Positions 12,029 to 23,528 of a stretch of 64,000 nucleotides of DNA are shown here, in pieces. Position 1 is the first letter of the stretch, and every line of letters begins with the position of its first letter. Origin of the DNA: Symbiodinium natans (lineage: Eukaryota; Sar; Dinophyceae; Suessiales; Symbiodiniaceae). The notes under the pieces are model-generated. The model saw only the letters and a program-made list of their open reading frames with translations, had not been told where the DNA came from and did no database searches. Position numbers and translations under genes: made by a program. The stretch lies in contig CAJNDS010002282.1 in assembly GCA_905221605.1 (NCBI GenBank), positions 1-64,000 on the forward strand, given 5' to 3'.

Positions 12029-13328
12029 CCTTCCAAGAAAACGAGGATCATTGGTGCCTTCCTTTGAGGAAGCCATGGGGTGGTCAACAAGAAAATTATT
12101 TACACATCATGATTCTGTGGACGTCCCCCTGTCATACAAAGACTGCTTCGGCACACCAGCAGCTCATTTTCCGTGGTACATTTGCTCTTCACTTCTGGAA
12201 AACATCGGGCTCTTCCGCATATGTCCATGGACTCTGTAAACTGCAATCTTTTTTGACGGAGGAAGAGGAATACGGCACTGGAATTACTACTTACTTAAGT
12301 TCTCGGGGAGGCACTGCATTGAAAACTTCGCTCTGACGTGAGGGTCTTGCATAGATTGCTGTTTGAAGTAGAAGCTCACACTCGGGAGTAGGCGGCAGTG
12401 CTCCCCTGGCCTATCACGTTGTTGCACCCGTGCCCATCGGAATCCTAGTTTTTACTTTGGACTTGATGACAGGTATGATATGGGTCTGTGTATGGATTTT
12501 TGAAGTCCGCTTGGTGGGTGTTTCGATTTTCTTTTGCCAATGTGGACCCATGTGGACCCCGCTGTGTGAAGCAGCTGAGTGGCAAAAGCAGCAACAGCCT
12601 CGCCGGGTTTGGCCGAGCTGTCAGCGAGTCAACTTATAAGCAAACACGACTGCAGGAGAGGAGAACCTCCCGTGGCAAGATCCGGACCGAGGAAGATTCT
12701 TAGCTGAACCCCGAGCTGGCGCTGGCAGCCTTCAAGCTAAGCTATGTTTGTAAGGGTGGACAGAAGTGATTGAAGTTGGCACGACTTAGGGCTTGTAAGC
12801 TTGGGATGTTTTGGCACGTGGGGTTTGAGGCGAAGCATTCCATTTTTCCGCGGCTTCCTTTTCTGTAGCTAAGGCAGGACAGGTTCGAAAGAGAAGGAGA
12901 ATATCTTCCAGCCGACATGTCCGCAGCGAGAGCAGCTTGCCGCAATATGGGATTATCATCGGATTCGGTGAAGAGTCATGGGACACATGCTAATACCTAG
13001 CGTGCCTGACCTCCAGCATTGTTGAAGACATGTCGACATTCTGTGTTGAGGAGAGCAGAGAAGACGAGCCACTGGGCCGCACCCCGTGTCCATGCACAAC
13101 TACCGATGTGTTTATAGTTTTCTGTCTGTCATGCCCCTTCTCTGCGTGTTGGTGTGTCAGCGTGCGCGTTCTCCGTGTGTGTCTCCGTTTGTTTGTTTGT
13201 CTGTCTGTGTGTGTGTGAGTGTCTCCTCCGATTCCAAGAGTTTCAAGATGTTGCTGAGGGGAGGCAGGACGCCACCCGTCATTTCAGAGTGGCTGCCCAA
13301 CGAAGGCTTTGATGTGACACTGATATAA
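12029..13328 (+). CDS. Unidentified exons, possibly two genes
   Basis: Not recognised. Coding-like + strand pieces: about 12029-12237 (SFEEAMGWSTRKLFTHHDSV ... HFPWYICSSLLENIGLF), about 12550-12703 (NVDPCGPRCVKQLSGK then a basic stretch RLQERRTSRGKIRTEEDS and stop), and about 13215-13328 (GGRTPPVISEWLPNEGFDVT, then stop). Two separate stops suggest two gene ends or alternative exons. An Arg/Glu-rich frame near 11848-11910 could be the tail of the LUC7 gene or the start of this one. Confidence 0.35.
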
Positions 13329-13428
13329 GGACTTGCAATTTAATTCCAGCAGCGACTCAGTGACACCAGTGAGGGCAGTGCCCCACAGCAACTCCTCGAC
13401 AATGACGTACACGTATACTTCTATGTAA

Positions 13429-13482
13429 ATATATATATATATATATGAGGCAGGAACCTTTGTGTATAATGTGATGATTCGT
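13429..13482 (+). repeat. (AT)n plus conserved 30-bp unit, inverted mate at 23529
   Basis: An (AT)n run followed by GGAACCTTTGTGTATAAT and TGATGATTCG. The same unit, inverted and also beside (AT)n, lies at 23529-23586; 29 of 30 bases agree. Confidence 0.8.
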
Positions 13483-13508
13483 CCTTTTGTTGGGGGGGGG
13501 GGGTGGGG

Positions 13509-15062
13509 TTTGAATAGTTTGAATAGTTTGGGGGGTCACGCCTGGGGCCCTAAACTATTCAAACTATTCAATAGTTTTGGGGGGTCCCTGGGAGGAGAGG
13601 AGGGCGGAGGGGGGTTTGAATAGTTTGAATAGTTTGGGGGTCCGAACTGGGGCCCTAAACTATTCAAACTATTCAAACCCTGGGGGGGGGGGGTCCGGCC
13701 TGGGGCCCTAAACTATTCAAACTATTCAAACTATTCAAACTATTCAAACTATTCAAACTATTCAAACTATTCAAACTATTCAAACTATTCAAACCCTGGG
13801 GGTTTGAATAGTTTGAATAGTTTGAATAGTTTGAATAGTTTGAATAGTTTGAATAGTTTGGAGGGTCCGGCCTGGGCCCCTAAACTATCCAAACTATTCA
13901 AACTATTCAAACCCTGGGGGTTTGAATAGTTTGAATAGTTTGATAGTTAGACTCACAGTTAGACTAGTTTTGGGGGGTCCCTGGGAGGAGAGGAGGGGGG
14001 GGGGTTTGAATAGTTTGAATAGTTTGGGGTCCGAACTGGGGCCCTACACTATCCAACCTATTCAAACTATTCAAACCCTGCGGGTTTGAATAGTTTGAAT
14101 AGTTTGAATAGTTTGAATAGTTTTGGGGGGTCCCTGGGAGGAGAGGAGGGGGGGGGGTTTGAATAGTTTGAATAGTTTGGGGGTCCGGCCTGGGGCCCTA
14201 AACTATTCAAACTATTCAAACTATTCAAACCCAGGGGGTTTGAATAGTTTGAATAGTTTGAATAGTTTGAATAGTTTGAATAGTTTGAATAGTTTTGAAT
14301 AGTTTTGGGGGGTCCCTGGGAGGAGAGGAGGGCGGAGGGGGGTTTGAATAGTTTGAATAGTTTGGGGGTCCGAACTGGGGCCCTAAACTATTCAAACTAT
14401 TCAAACCCTGGGGGGGGGGGGTCCGGCCTGGGGCCCTAAACTATTCAAACTATTCAAACTATTCCTGGGGCCCTAAACTATTCAAACTATTCAAACTATT
14501 CAAACTATTCAAACTATTCAAACTATTCAAACTATTCAAACCCTGGGGGTTTGAATAGTTTGAATAGTTTGGGGGTCCGGCCTGGGGCCCTAAACTATCC
14601 AAACTATTCAAACTATTCAAACCCTGGGGGTTTGAATAGTTTGAATAGTTTGAATAGTTTGAATAGTTTGAATAGTTTTGGGGGGTCCCTGGGAGGAGAG
14701 GGGGGGGGGTTTGAATAGTTTGAATAGTTTGGGGGTCCGGCCTGGGGCCCTAAACTATTCAAACTATTCAAACTATTCAAACCCCGGGGGTTTGAATAGT
14801 TTGAATAGTTTGAATAGTTTGAATAGTTTGAATAGTTTGAATAGTTTGAATAGTTTTGGGGGGTCCCTGGGAGGAGAAGGGGGGGGGGTTAGAATAGTTT
14901 GAATAGTTTAGGGGGGTCCCTGGGAGGAGAGGGGAGGGGTTTGAACAGTTTGAATAGTTTGAATAGTTTGGGGGCCCGGCCTGGGGCCCCAAACTATTCA
15001 AACTATTCAAACTATTCAATCTATTCAATCTATTCAATCTATTCAATCTATTCAATCTATTA
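13509..15062. repeat. Inverted-array minisatellite of a 9-bp unit
   Basis: About 1.55 kb built from runs of TTTGAATAG alternating with runs of its complement CTATTCAAA. The runs are separated by two recurring GC-rich linkers: one carries GGTCCGGCCTGGGGCCCTA, the other GGGTCCCTGGGAGGAGAGG followed by a G run. Forward runs face reverse runs across the linkers, so each module can fold into a hairpin. Towards the right end the unit drifts to CTATTCAAT. Open frames across it (NSL/NYS repeats) are by-products of the unit, not genes. Confidence 0.95.
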
Positions 15063-16408
15063 ACCTTCCCAATCACCCGAAGAACCGGGGGGTGGTGCAG
15101 GTGCTGGAGGCAAGGAACAAGGATTTGGAGGTGGAGACCTGCTCAACACTCTGGTGGCAGGGATGGCACAGCTCCAGCAGGCACAGATGGCGATGCTCAA
15201 TCGGAAGGATGAGACCCCAGAGCAAGTCAAGCCGGGAGTAACGACCCTGGCGGTTTTGGGACCTCCAGGAACGCCGGAAAGCGCTGTGGCGGTTCAGGAC
15301 TGGGTGGAACTGATTGACAGTCCTATGTCAGACATCAGCGACACCAGTGCGGTGTGGTGGAAGGCGGTGAAGACGAGGGCCCAGGACATGTATCAACAGT
15401 GGGTCAATAGCACTCCGTACGACCGCCTTCTCCTCAAGGATCCTTCTCCTGGGGACTTGGAGCTCGGGAAGTATTCCCGGGTAAATATGAGGGCAGCTGG
15501 AATGATTCTGAGTGCTCTTCCTGATGAGATTACGAGAGATGGTTTCAAGGCAGTGTGCAAAGAGCACTTTGGGGATCATCTATCGTGTCTTCACCTTGTA
15601 TGCCCCGGGCGGTGAGAAGGAGAAGACCCACATCCTTCGTTCATTGTCGGAGCCGGCTAAGTGCAGTGATCCTGATTCCGCTGCGAAGTCGTTGAGGCAG
15701 TGGGAAAAGTGGGTTACAAGAGCCAAAGAGCTGTCATTGGTGTGCCCTGATCCAGTCGTGCTCACCCGAGGCTTGGGTTTGATCGTGGGTGAGGTGTTGT
15801 CCAAGTTTCCGGAGTCGGAGTTCAGAACGAACCTCATGCGCAACAAGCTCCAGGTTGACACAAATCCGAACCTGGAAACCACAATGCACTACCATCAACA
15901 TCTTCGAGCTGAGATTGAGTTGCTCTCTATGGCAGGCGCTAAGCAGACACCGACCCCGGCGAAGGCAGCCCCACAGCAGAGCGACACCAAGCTGAAGCCT
16001 TTCCGACCTGAAGAGTCAAAGGGAAAGGGTAAAGGAAAGGGCAAGGGCAAGCAAGACGGGTCTGAGCAAAAGGAGGGCGACCAGCGATTGCGCCAGTGGT
16101 TTGGAAAGGTTCCAGAAGGGTGTCGCTTTGGACGAAATTGTCGCTTCAAACACACTTTCGAAGGAACTACGAAGAGGGACAAATGCCTTGAATGTGGAGG
16201 TGAAGGTCACTTCGCTGCAGCATGTCCTACGAAGCAAAGCCCATCCCCGAAGGCAAAGTCTGACCCTAGTGCAAGGCCGAAAGGTTTTCCTTCGAAGCCT
16301 ACGACTACAGCTAAAGCTGAAGTTCTTCCTCAAGATGGGATCCACTCCACCTCGACGCCTCAGGAACCCGAGCCTCAGCCAACCCAACTTCACCTTCCTC
16401 GACATTGA
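15063..16408 (+). pseudogene. Copia Gag with CCCH and CCHC zinc motifs, frameshifted
   Basis: Capsid/nucleocapsid part of the copia element. Open from the minisatellite junction (EEPGGGAGAGG; first Met 15154) to a stop at 15615. Reading then continues in another frame (LGIIYRVFTLYAPGGE, about 15565) to 16408, so a frameshift lies near 15560. The C-terminal part holds a Lys/Gly-rich stretch, a CCCH-like motif (GCRFGRNCRFKH, about 16120-16155) and a CCHC knuckle (CLECGGEGHFAAAC, about 16186-16227), both expected to bind RNA. The N terminus is missing with the 5' LTR. Confidence 0.85.
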
Positions 16409-17019
16409 CCTCTACTGTGTCGGGATCAGGATCTAGAGAAATGCATGCTGCGGTGTCGGAGGCAGCCCAGGCGTTGAGATCGTTGGTGGGACAAGGGAAT
16501 TCGCCAGAGGGTCGAACAACACTGGAAGGTCTACAACGACAGCTTGATGAGTTGAGGTTGAGGGCTTTGAGGGTGACCGATGATTTCGACTTCGGGAAGC
16601 TGAAATCCTTTAGGGACAAGCGAGTGTTCCAGGAAGCCCTGAAGCCCCCCAACGTGCTCATCGACTCTGGTGCCACGAACATCATGAGACAGCCTAAGGG
16701 TGAAGAGGAGTGGAGTTCAGCTTCAAAGGTCAACGTGGTCTTGGCGAACAACCAGAGTGCCCAGCTCTACCAGAACAGTGCAGGATCGATCTTGGCCTCG
16801 TCGTTGGATATACAGTCCCTCCTTCCGATGGGCGACTTAGTGAAGATTGGGTGTGAAGTTCATTGGGGAAAAAAGGGGCTGAGGATCAGACACCCAACTC
16901 TTGGGGTGTTAAAGACAACCTTGAGGTCGGGATGCCCGGAACTCAACTTGGCTCAGGCACAAAACCTTTTCGATCAGATTGAGGCGGAGAGGATTCGTGA
17001 GCTGGAAAACGTCCTTTGA
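16405..17019 (+). pseudogene. Copia aspartic protease region
   Basis: Contains LIDSGATNIMR, the D-S-G-A active-site motif of retroelement aspartic proteases, at about residues 88-98 of the 204-residue frame. Its frame overlaps the end of Gag and the start of the integrase frame; the family normally continues into a helical linker, so a frameshift near 16985 separates it from Pol. Confidence 0.85.
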
Positions 17020-20000
17020 GCGCTTTGTCAAGACCGGGAAGAAGATCGACCTGTGGAAGGGGATTGAAGGATCGTTCCTGAAAGGCCTTAGCCCAGTGAC
17101 CAGGGACGCTTTGCCAGTGGATGTGAACATTGAAAAGGGCTGGGAGACACTCAAGGCTACATCGTGGAACCGAAGAAGAAGAAAGCTTCTCTTGAGTTCT
17201 ACCAGGTGGCTCGTTCAACTTTGCCCTCATCAAGAAGGAGCTCCATCGTTCGCATCGCTGGAGGACAATGGCCTCACCTGCATCACTGTGTCCGGAAGAA
17301 TACCTAGGGAAATGTTTGGGGTCCTCTTGTGGGGGGCAGCGACTGGAAGGATTGAGGTCATCGTGGGTGCGGGCGGATATGCTTCGTCTAGTGATGAGAC
17401 AACGAAGGAGAGACTTGCCCAGATGATCCTCCTCTATGTCGTCACGAGATTTGGAAGCCCTTCGAGAAGGACGGGTTTTGTCTGCGTTGGTCCTGAAATG
17501 ATGAGCCCAGGTGGTCCCGAGGAAGCTGTCATGGGCGAGTTCGAGTCGTTAGCGGGCATGAAGTCGCAGAAGTTTGATCAGGGTGCCTTAGGAGGTGGTC
17601 CAAGAAGATCGTCACGATTGCTCTCGAACTACGACCTGAACCACCTTGATGGCTTGCGCCAACCTGAGGAGGGGTCTTGTGGTGAAAAGGATACCTCAAG
17701 GCAATGGCCTCGGCAGCTTGAAGTACATGTTCAAAAGGTGGTGGGTGAAGCAAGGTTCGCCCCAACAACAGGATCGTTGAGAGCCATGACAAAACAAGCA
17801 TGGGAGGACCATGCCCGGTCGGGGCACTACCCCTATCGGAGAGACTGCCTCCAATGTGTCCTCCACGGTGCGACCGGACACAGACACAAGCGTATTGAGC
17901 ATCCGAGTATGTTTGTTTTGACAACAGACATATCTGGCCCCTTTAAACAAGAAGGGCTCAATGCGAATGCCAGGGGTGACAAACGAAAAAAAGCCAAGAT
18001 GAAGCACCTTTTGGTCGGCCGCTTCTCAATCCCCAAGGCCTATGTCACCGGTGCCTGGGACACAGTCAGAGATTCAAGAGAAGAGGTTGAGTACGTGGAC
18101 CTGGGCGACTTCATGAAGGAGATGGAGGGTGATCAGGTTCCCAACGAGGCCGACGAGGAGGATGATGACTATGTTCTTAGTGATGGTGAAGAATGTCCTC
18201 CTTTGCCTCAAGAACTACAACCTCAGGAGACAAGGATTGTTCGCTACGACGATGATGACGAGGTGATGGACAGGTTGGATGAAGAGGGCAAGGAGCTCCT
18301 GGTGGACCCAGAGGTGGTAGCGAGGGTTGCGAGGAAGGCGTCTGAGGAGGAGAAGCCTGAGGAGGAAGTGAAGCCACTACCTGAAGACTTTAAACCACCG
18401 GAGAAGGCGTTCCTGAAGTTTGCAGTTCCGCTTCCGGATGTCAAGGGTCCCACTGTGATGAGTGCAGTCCAGAAAATCGTCTTGTACCTGAAGGACCTCA
18501 ACATTCCGGTCTTGCGATTCCACTCAGACAGGGCGTCGCAGTTCACCTCGAAGGAAATGGTCCAGTGGTTCCACAAGGAGTCCATTCGTGTTACCACTAG
18601 TGTTCCGGGAGTACCACAAGGAAATGGAGGTGCTGAGAATGCGGTGAAGACTGTGAAGCAACAGGCGAGGACTATGTTGGGCGCAGCAAGGCTTGGAGAG
18701 GAGTTTTGGCCTTTGGCGGTGATGGCAGCAACGGCCATGGACCGTGCAAAAGTCCTCAGTCAGGTCACCAAGTTGGCTGCGACTTTTGGAACCCGGGTCT
18801 ATGTCAAGAGGAAGAAGTATGCCGACAAGAGATTGCCGTTGAGGATGGAGTTCGAACCACGATGGAGAGAAGGCATTTATATGGGCTTGAGTGATCAGGT
18901 GGATGAAGGCCACTTGGTGTATGTCGACGGCACCTTCCTCCATACCAAGAACGTTCGTCCTGCAAAAGACCTTGTGGATCCGGGAATACCTGAAGCCCGA
19001 GAACCTTTGCTGGTGGAGGAGGCAGATCATCAACCTGCGAGAATAAGATTGAGGGAGAAAACGACCATCAAGGCATTGGACACCAAGCAAAGGGATGATT
19101 GGTCTGAGAACCTCAATGACCCTGAAGCCTTTGCCAAGGAGCTCATCTACGAGGAGATCGATGTGGATGAAGAGGTTATTGCCAGGTTGTTTGAGATGCT
19201 TCCAAAGACCAGGACAACAAGAAACGTCAACCCCGAAAAGGAAGATGGCGAGGATGAAAAGGTGGCTCCAATGGATTGGTCGGCCGGCGCATTTGTGCAT
19301 GGAGGTGTTTTGGGGCTGAAGAAGGGCACGAAGAAGTTCCCATATACTACCCGTGTGGTCAATCAGTTCATTGCCTCCAAGCTTGGAAACTGTGCCGGGG
19401 AATTGCCAACATGGACCACCTTCTCGCTCTTCGGGAACATTCTTGCCGGTCCACATCGAGACAGCCACAATTTTGCCTCGTCGTCCTCTTACTTGATCCC
19501 TGTGAGTAGCTTCGATGGAGGTGGACTATGGGTGGAAGGATTAGAAGAGGGCAAAGAGGTCATCACTAAGAAAGGCAAGAATGGCTATGTGGTGGAATTC
19601 CCGATCGTGAATGGCGAAAAGGGACCAATCGAGTTCCATCCAAGAAAACTCCACTCAACCATGCTGTGGAAGGGGTTTAGATTGGTGGTGGCTGCCTATA
19701 CGGTAAGGAACTTCGACCGAGTAAGCAGTGCCGACCAGGACATGTTGACCGATCTGGGATCCAATATTCCGGGCAATTTGGCAGAGCCTCAAAAGGAAGT
19801 GGCGCTGAAGAAGCTCACGGGCCCAGATCCAGATCAAGCCCCGCCTCAAGGAGAACAGCCAAACCTGATGTTGAGGGTGGATGTAACACACCTTCGAATG
19901 GAACCTGAAGAATGGTACGAGTGGAAGGGAGCTATGACTCGCGATGCGAACAACATGACCGAGGGCCTCGTGGAGCATTGGCGAGCGATAGCGCCGATGG

Positions 20001-21553
20001 ACAATGAACCGGACACTTGGATTCCCAGTACGATTTTTCAGGACCTTGAACGAGACTCGGTGGAAGAACCAGATGTTCTCATGGTCGCCACTGATGGTAG
20101 TCTTTTACACTTGGCGAGAGTTCTGGCAATTCACTCAGTGGATTTGGTCGGAAGCTACGAAAACGGAGAACTCGAAGGCGAAAGAATCACTGTGGCGAGG
20201 ACCAACAACCATATCCTCCACAAGGAGCAGTTCATCTTGTTCTGGGAAGTCAGGAGAATCGTTCCGATGGATTCCCCTAGGCCCTTGGTCCAGATCCCAA
20301 CAAATCGAAATGGACCTGCAGATCCTGGTGATCCACGACTACCAAACCGGCGAAACGAACCTGATCAACCGGAACCTCGTTTGGCTACCTTCAAGAAGAT
20401 TGACGAAGAGCCTGCCGTTGAGAATGACGACAAGTTCTTCATGGAGGTCGACTTGGAGGAGGATAGCCACATCCAAGCAAAAAAGGCCAATGTCCAGGAG
20501 CTTTACACCGAGAACCTAGAGAAGCTCTTGAGTGCCCTGAAAGCCCCACTGCAGGTGGTTCACACCTGTGATCCACGGGAAGCTTCGCAGCACTTGGAGT
20601 CATGGAAACCCGCTTTGAAGAAGGAGATCAAGGCAATGGAAGAAATGAAGGCCATTCGAAGATTGAGGGGAAAGGAGGCGAAGGAGTTCCGGGAAAACCC
20701 TGAATCCGTCATCGTGCCCTCGAAGTTGGTCTACACTGCGAAGCCCCCAAGCAAAGAAACGAAGGAATGGTTTCGAAGACGAGTCAGAGCAGTGGCTTGT
20801 GGAAACTTTGAGCAAGAAAGACCGGAAGGCTTCGGTGATCTCTATGCAGCAGGTGCTTCAATTGATGCTGTACGAGGAGTTCTTGCCGAGGCGAATTACA
20901 AGAAGTGGAGCGCTGCAACGGACGACATCAAGAATGCCTTCTTGACAGCACCTTTGGTTGAAGGAGATGGCAAAGGTCGTTATGCGATGGAGCCTCCAAG
21001 AGCCGCAGTTCGAGCAGGCCTAGCCGATGATGATGAGCTGTGGGTTGTGGACGCTGCAGTGTACGGATTTAAAAAGTCACCAAGGTGGTGGACAGTGTTT
21101 CGCAATTCTGTCACGAAGAATGCCACCTGGACGGATGACGATGGCGACGTGTACCACCTCGAGATGGCCAAAACGGACTTGAATCTCTTCAAGGTCTGGA
21201 AAGAGGATGTCAACAGTGGAAAGAAGGCGATAACTGGCTATGTGGTCTTCTATGTCGACGATATCCTTGCTGTGGGAACACCGGCAACCTTGGATGGTTT
21301 CTTTGGTTGGCTGAACGAGCACTGGGAAACCAGTGGTCGTGAGGATGTTCTCCCAGGTTGTCAACCGGTCCGCTTTCTTGGTCTGGAGCTGAGCATAAAT
21401 GAGGAAGGCGAGTTCTGTGTGAGCCAACAGGGGTACCTCCAAGAGCTTCTACGACTACGACAACCAAACTCCTACAGCAAGGTGCCGATTGCCAAGGACA
21501 ACGCCTACATCGAGGAAGGGAACCTGGAGGATCCGGAGCCCAAGGCCTTGTAG
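16979..21553 (+). pseudogene. Copia Pol: integrase, oxygenase-like domain, reverse transcriptase
   Basis: A 1524-codon open frame. Integrase zinc motif H278/H283...C290/C293; catalytic triad candidates D317, D517 and E553 (HSDRASQF, GNGGAENAV). About 200 residues separate the two Asp, with an Asp/Glu-rich insert at about residues 365-465. Residues about 795-915 form an extra domain with H826-R-D828 (GPHRDSHN), distal H892 and R901 (LHSTMLWKGFR), the layout of a 2-oxoglutarate/Fe(II) oxygenase. Then copia RT: TDDIKNAFLTAPL and YVDD at 1425-1428. It ends at a TAG (21551), after which the same frame continues into RNase H, so this stop looks like a point mutation. Confidence 0.9.
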
Positions 21554-22079
21554 GAGGCCCAACAGCGATGTGGGGAGATCTTGTGGGCCTCACAGAGAGC
21601 GAGGCCAGATTTGGCCTATGGCATGTCGGTGATGTCATCAATAGTAGCAAAAGAGCCCAAGCGGGCTGTGGAGGTTGGAAAGAAAATGATGGCCTACGTC
21701 AAGGGGGCCGTCGACGCTAAGATCCATTACCCGAAGGAGTTCGCCGAGGAAGACAAAACCCACGACCTCACCTTGTTCACGGACGCCAGCTTCAGTCCAC
21801 AAGGAACCCGTTCGCACACCGGCTACCTTGTCGCTTGGCGAGGAGTTGTTTTGGCGTGGAAGTCGGGGAGACAAAGCCTGTGCACTCTGTCCTCTGCTGA
21901 GGCGGAGGTCGTTGCAATCACTGAAGGGGCACAGATGCTCAAGGCGGTGCAGACCACCCTGAATGACCTCGGCATCTTTCCCAAGCGGCTGGTGATCAAG
22001 ATCGATAGTACATCGGCGATCCCCATATTAAGTGGGGATGAAGGAGGATCGTGGAGAACAAGACTTTGAAGCTTCGCTA
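21554..22079 (+). pseudogene. Copia RNase H region
   Basis: Same frame as the RT after one TAG. Copia link region (WASQRARPDLAYGMS) followed by RNase H motifs TLFTDASF, LSSAEAEV and KIDSTSAI. A frame change near 22062 breaks the conserved end; in the next frame LKLRYNWIREEVQRGEL continues the family pattern. Confidence 0.85.
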
Positions 22080-22944
22080 CAACTGGATAAGGGAGGAGGT
22101 GCAAAGGGGCGAACTGGTGCTCCAACACCAGCCGTGCCTTCATCGGCGAGGATGAGAGAGATCATGGGTCTTTGGGGCTTGAGGCTCAAGGAGGACACGA
22201 AGGTGGCAGTCTTCAGTGTGGAGGATGAAACGTCAGAGAGTACCCCGACGGCAACAGCAACAGCAGAAGCGAAAGCGCAAGAAGCAGCAGCAACAGACAG
22301 CACATCACAAGCATCCAAGGCTCTGCAAAGGGTGATCCAGCTAATGACTAGTTGTGGGTTGGTTTGTGGTGCCAAGGGTGAAGCAACTGCCCCTGCTACG
22401 ACGTCTGCGAGCATAAAGGAAGCTCTGGCTTCAGACTGGGAGATGTGGATGCTGTTTCTCCTACTAACCGTTGCTGTGGTCGCTGTTTGGGAGTGCATGA
22501 AGGGTTCGGCAAAGCAGATGGTTGAGCTGAAGGCGATGAGCATCAAGGCCAAGGACAAGGAGGAGCACCGGGAGATTTTGGCATTGTTGGCTAGGGCGAG
22601 GACCACCCAAGAAGAAGATCGGCTTCGCAGTTTGGCCTCCCGTCACTTCCCGGAACAGCTGCCTACAACCACAACACCAAGGGCGAGTACCGCCGCCTAC
22701 CCCAAGGAAACCTCAAGTACAGGATGCAGAAGTTCAGACCCTGCCGGCGTTCGAGAAACAGATCCTACGGGTGACGCAAGTCCCCTATGATGGACCGTTT
22801 TATATCGCTGGCTCGGGCGACTGCTATCACAGGTACCGAAATTGCTGGGGCCTGAGGAATGCTTCGAATGTGACGACGAGAAACCTTTGCATGTGTTGCA
22901 AGGATGGTGATGGAAATTCCTTGAGAGCAGCCGGTGCAGGATAG
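22080..22944 (+). pseudogene. C-terminal extension of the copia element: membrane helix and Cys/His motif
   Basis: After the RNase H tail (RMREIMGLWGLRLKED, about 22150-22200) comes an Ala/Thr/Ser-rich linker and a hydrophobic helix (MWMLFLLLTVAVVAVW, about 22443-22490), then a charged helix. After at least one frame change, a short domain follows, with CYH, CWGLRNAS and CMCC spaced as a C-H-C-C-type zinc site (about 22830-22900), ending at TAG 22944. These parts are not standard copia. The function is unknown; a membrane-anchored tail is an inference only. Confidence 0.6.
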
Positions 22945-23059
22945 CAAACTGAATGCACGTTTTCTCCTATTGCCTGGAGGGCATAGGAATGCCTCAGCTC
23001 CCCGACAAACAGGGGTTCATGAGAAGTGGGCACCCCCTGACGGAGGGCCCAAGGAGGGG

Positions 23060-23330
23060 TGTTGATGCTGAGGTGACTTCGTCGGGACCGCGACCGTCGC
23101 AGGCACAGAGGCTCAAAGAGCCGAAAAACATCCCGGAAAGGGAAGTCACAGCATGCCGATTGGCATCACAGCATAGCAGCACGACACACAAGATTGCAGT
23201 TCGGTTTGTGGAAAAGGAATCGCACGCTTTGTGCCTCATTGCTGAGCCATGGCTGCATTGAATGGGGGTAGCGAGAGCCCTGGCGGATCTTCGGACCGCC
23301 ATAAACCCTAAACCCCCAAACGTGCAGCAC
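23060..23330 (+). repeat. Putative 3' LTR of the first copia element
   Basis: Begins TGTTGATGC right after a purine-rich tract, as LTRs do. Its end cannot be fixed because there is no 5' LTR for comparison. Confidence 0.45.
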
Positions 23331-23394
23331 ATTATTCCCCGATTCCCTCCTGACCCACAGTAAGTGTGCGGGCTAGCAACTTTGTTGGGCTTGA

Positions 23395-23526
23395 GGTTTA
23401 GGGCTTCGGGCTTAAGGGTTTAAGGCGCCCTCAGCACCTCAGGGGTTTAGGAGCAAAGAAAAACGCACCGATCCTAAGCCCTGAAGCCTAAACTTACTAA
23501 ACCTTATCCCTAAACCCTAAACCCCA
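23395..23526. repeat. Mixed telomere-like tracts, both orientations
   Basis: Degenerate TTTAGGG-like units (23395-23455) then CCCTAAA-like units (23470-23526), plus a short one at 23303-23317. Confidence 0.75.
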
Positions 23527-23528
23527 AA

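Larger units (their letters stand above)
15063..23330 (+). mobile_element. Copia-type LTR retrotransposon, 5'-truncated and decayed
   Basis: Order Gag - protease - integrase - reverse transcriptase - RNase H, all +, as in Ty1/copia. The left end runs straight out of the minisatellite with no 5' LTR or primer site, so it is truncated there. On the right, a purine tract (AAGGAGGGG, ending 23059) precedes TGTTGATGC, the likely 3' LTR start. Frame changes occur in Gag, between protease and integrase, and after RNase H; a single TAG interrupts RT/RNase H. The Pol contains an extra oxygenase-like domain. Confidence 0.9.

Noticed and set aside
13086-13328. CRISPR-like regularity in repeated regions
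   Set aside because: The repeats are telomere-like, minisatellite or microsatellite DNA without unique spacers; the organism is eukaryotic.
14678-15076. NSLNSL / NYSNYS repeat frames
   Set aside because: Translations of the 9-bp minisatellite; they change frame with every linker.
18524-19468. A 314-codon - strand frame over the copia Pol
   Set aside because: Complement of the Pol coding region; no recognisable domain.
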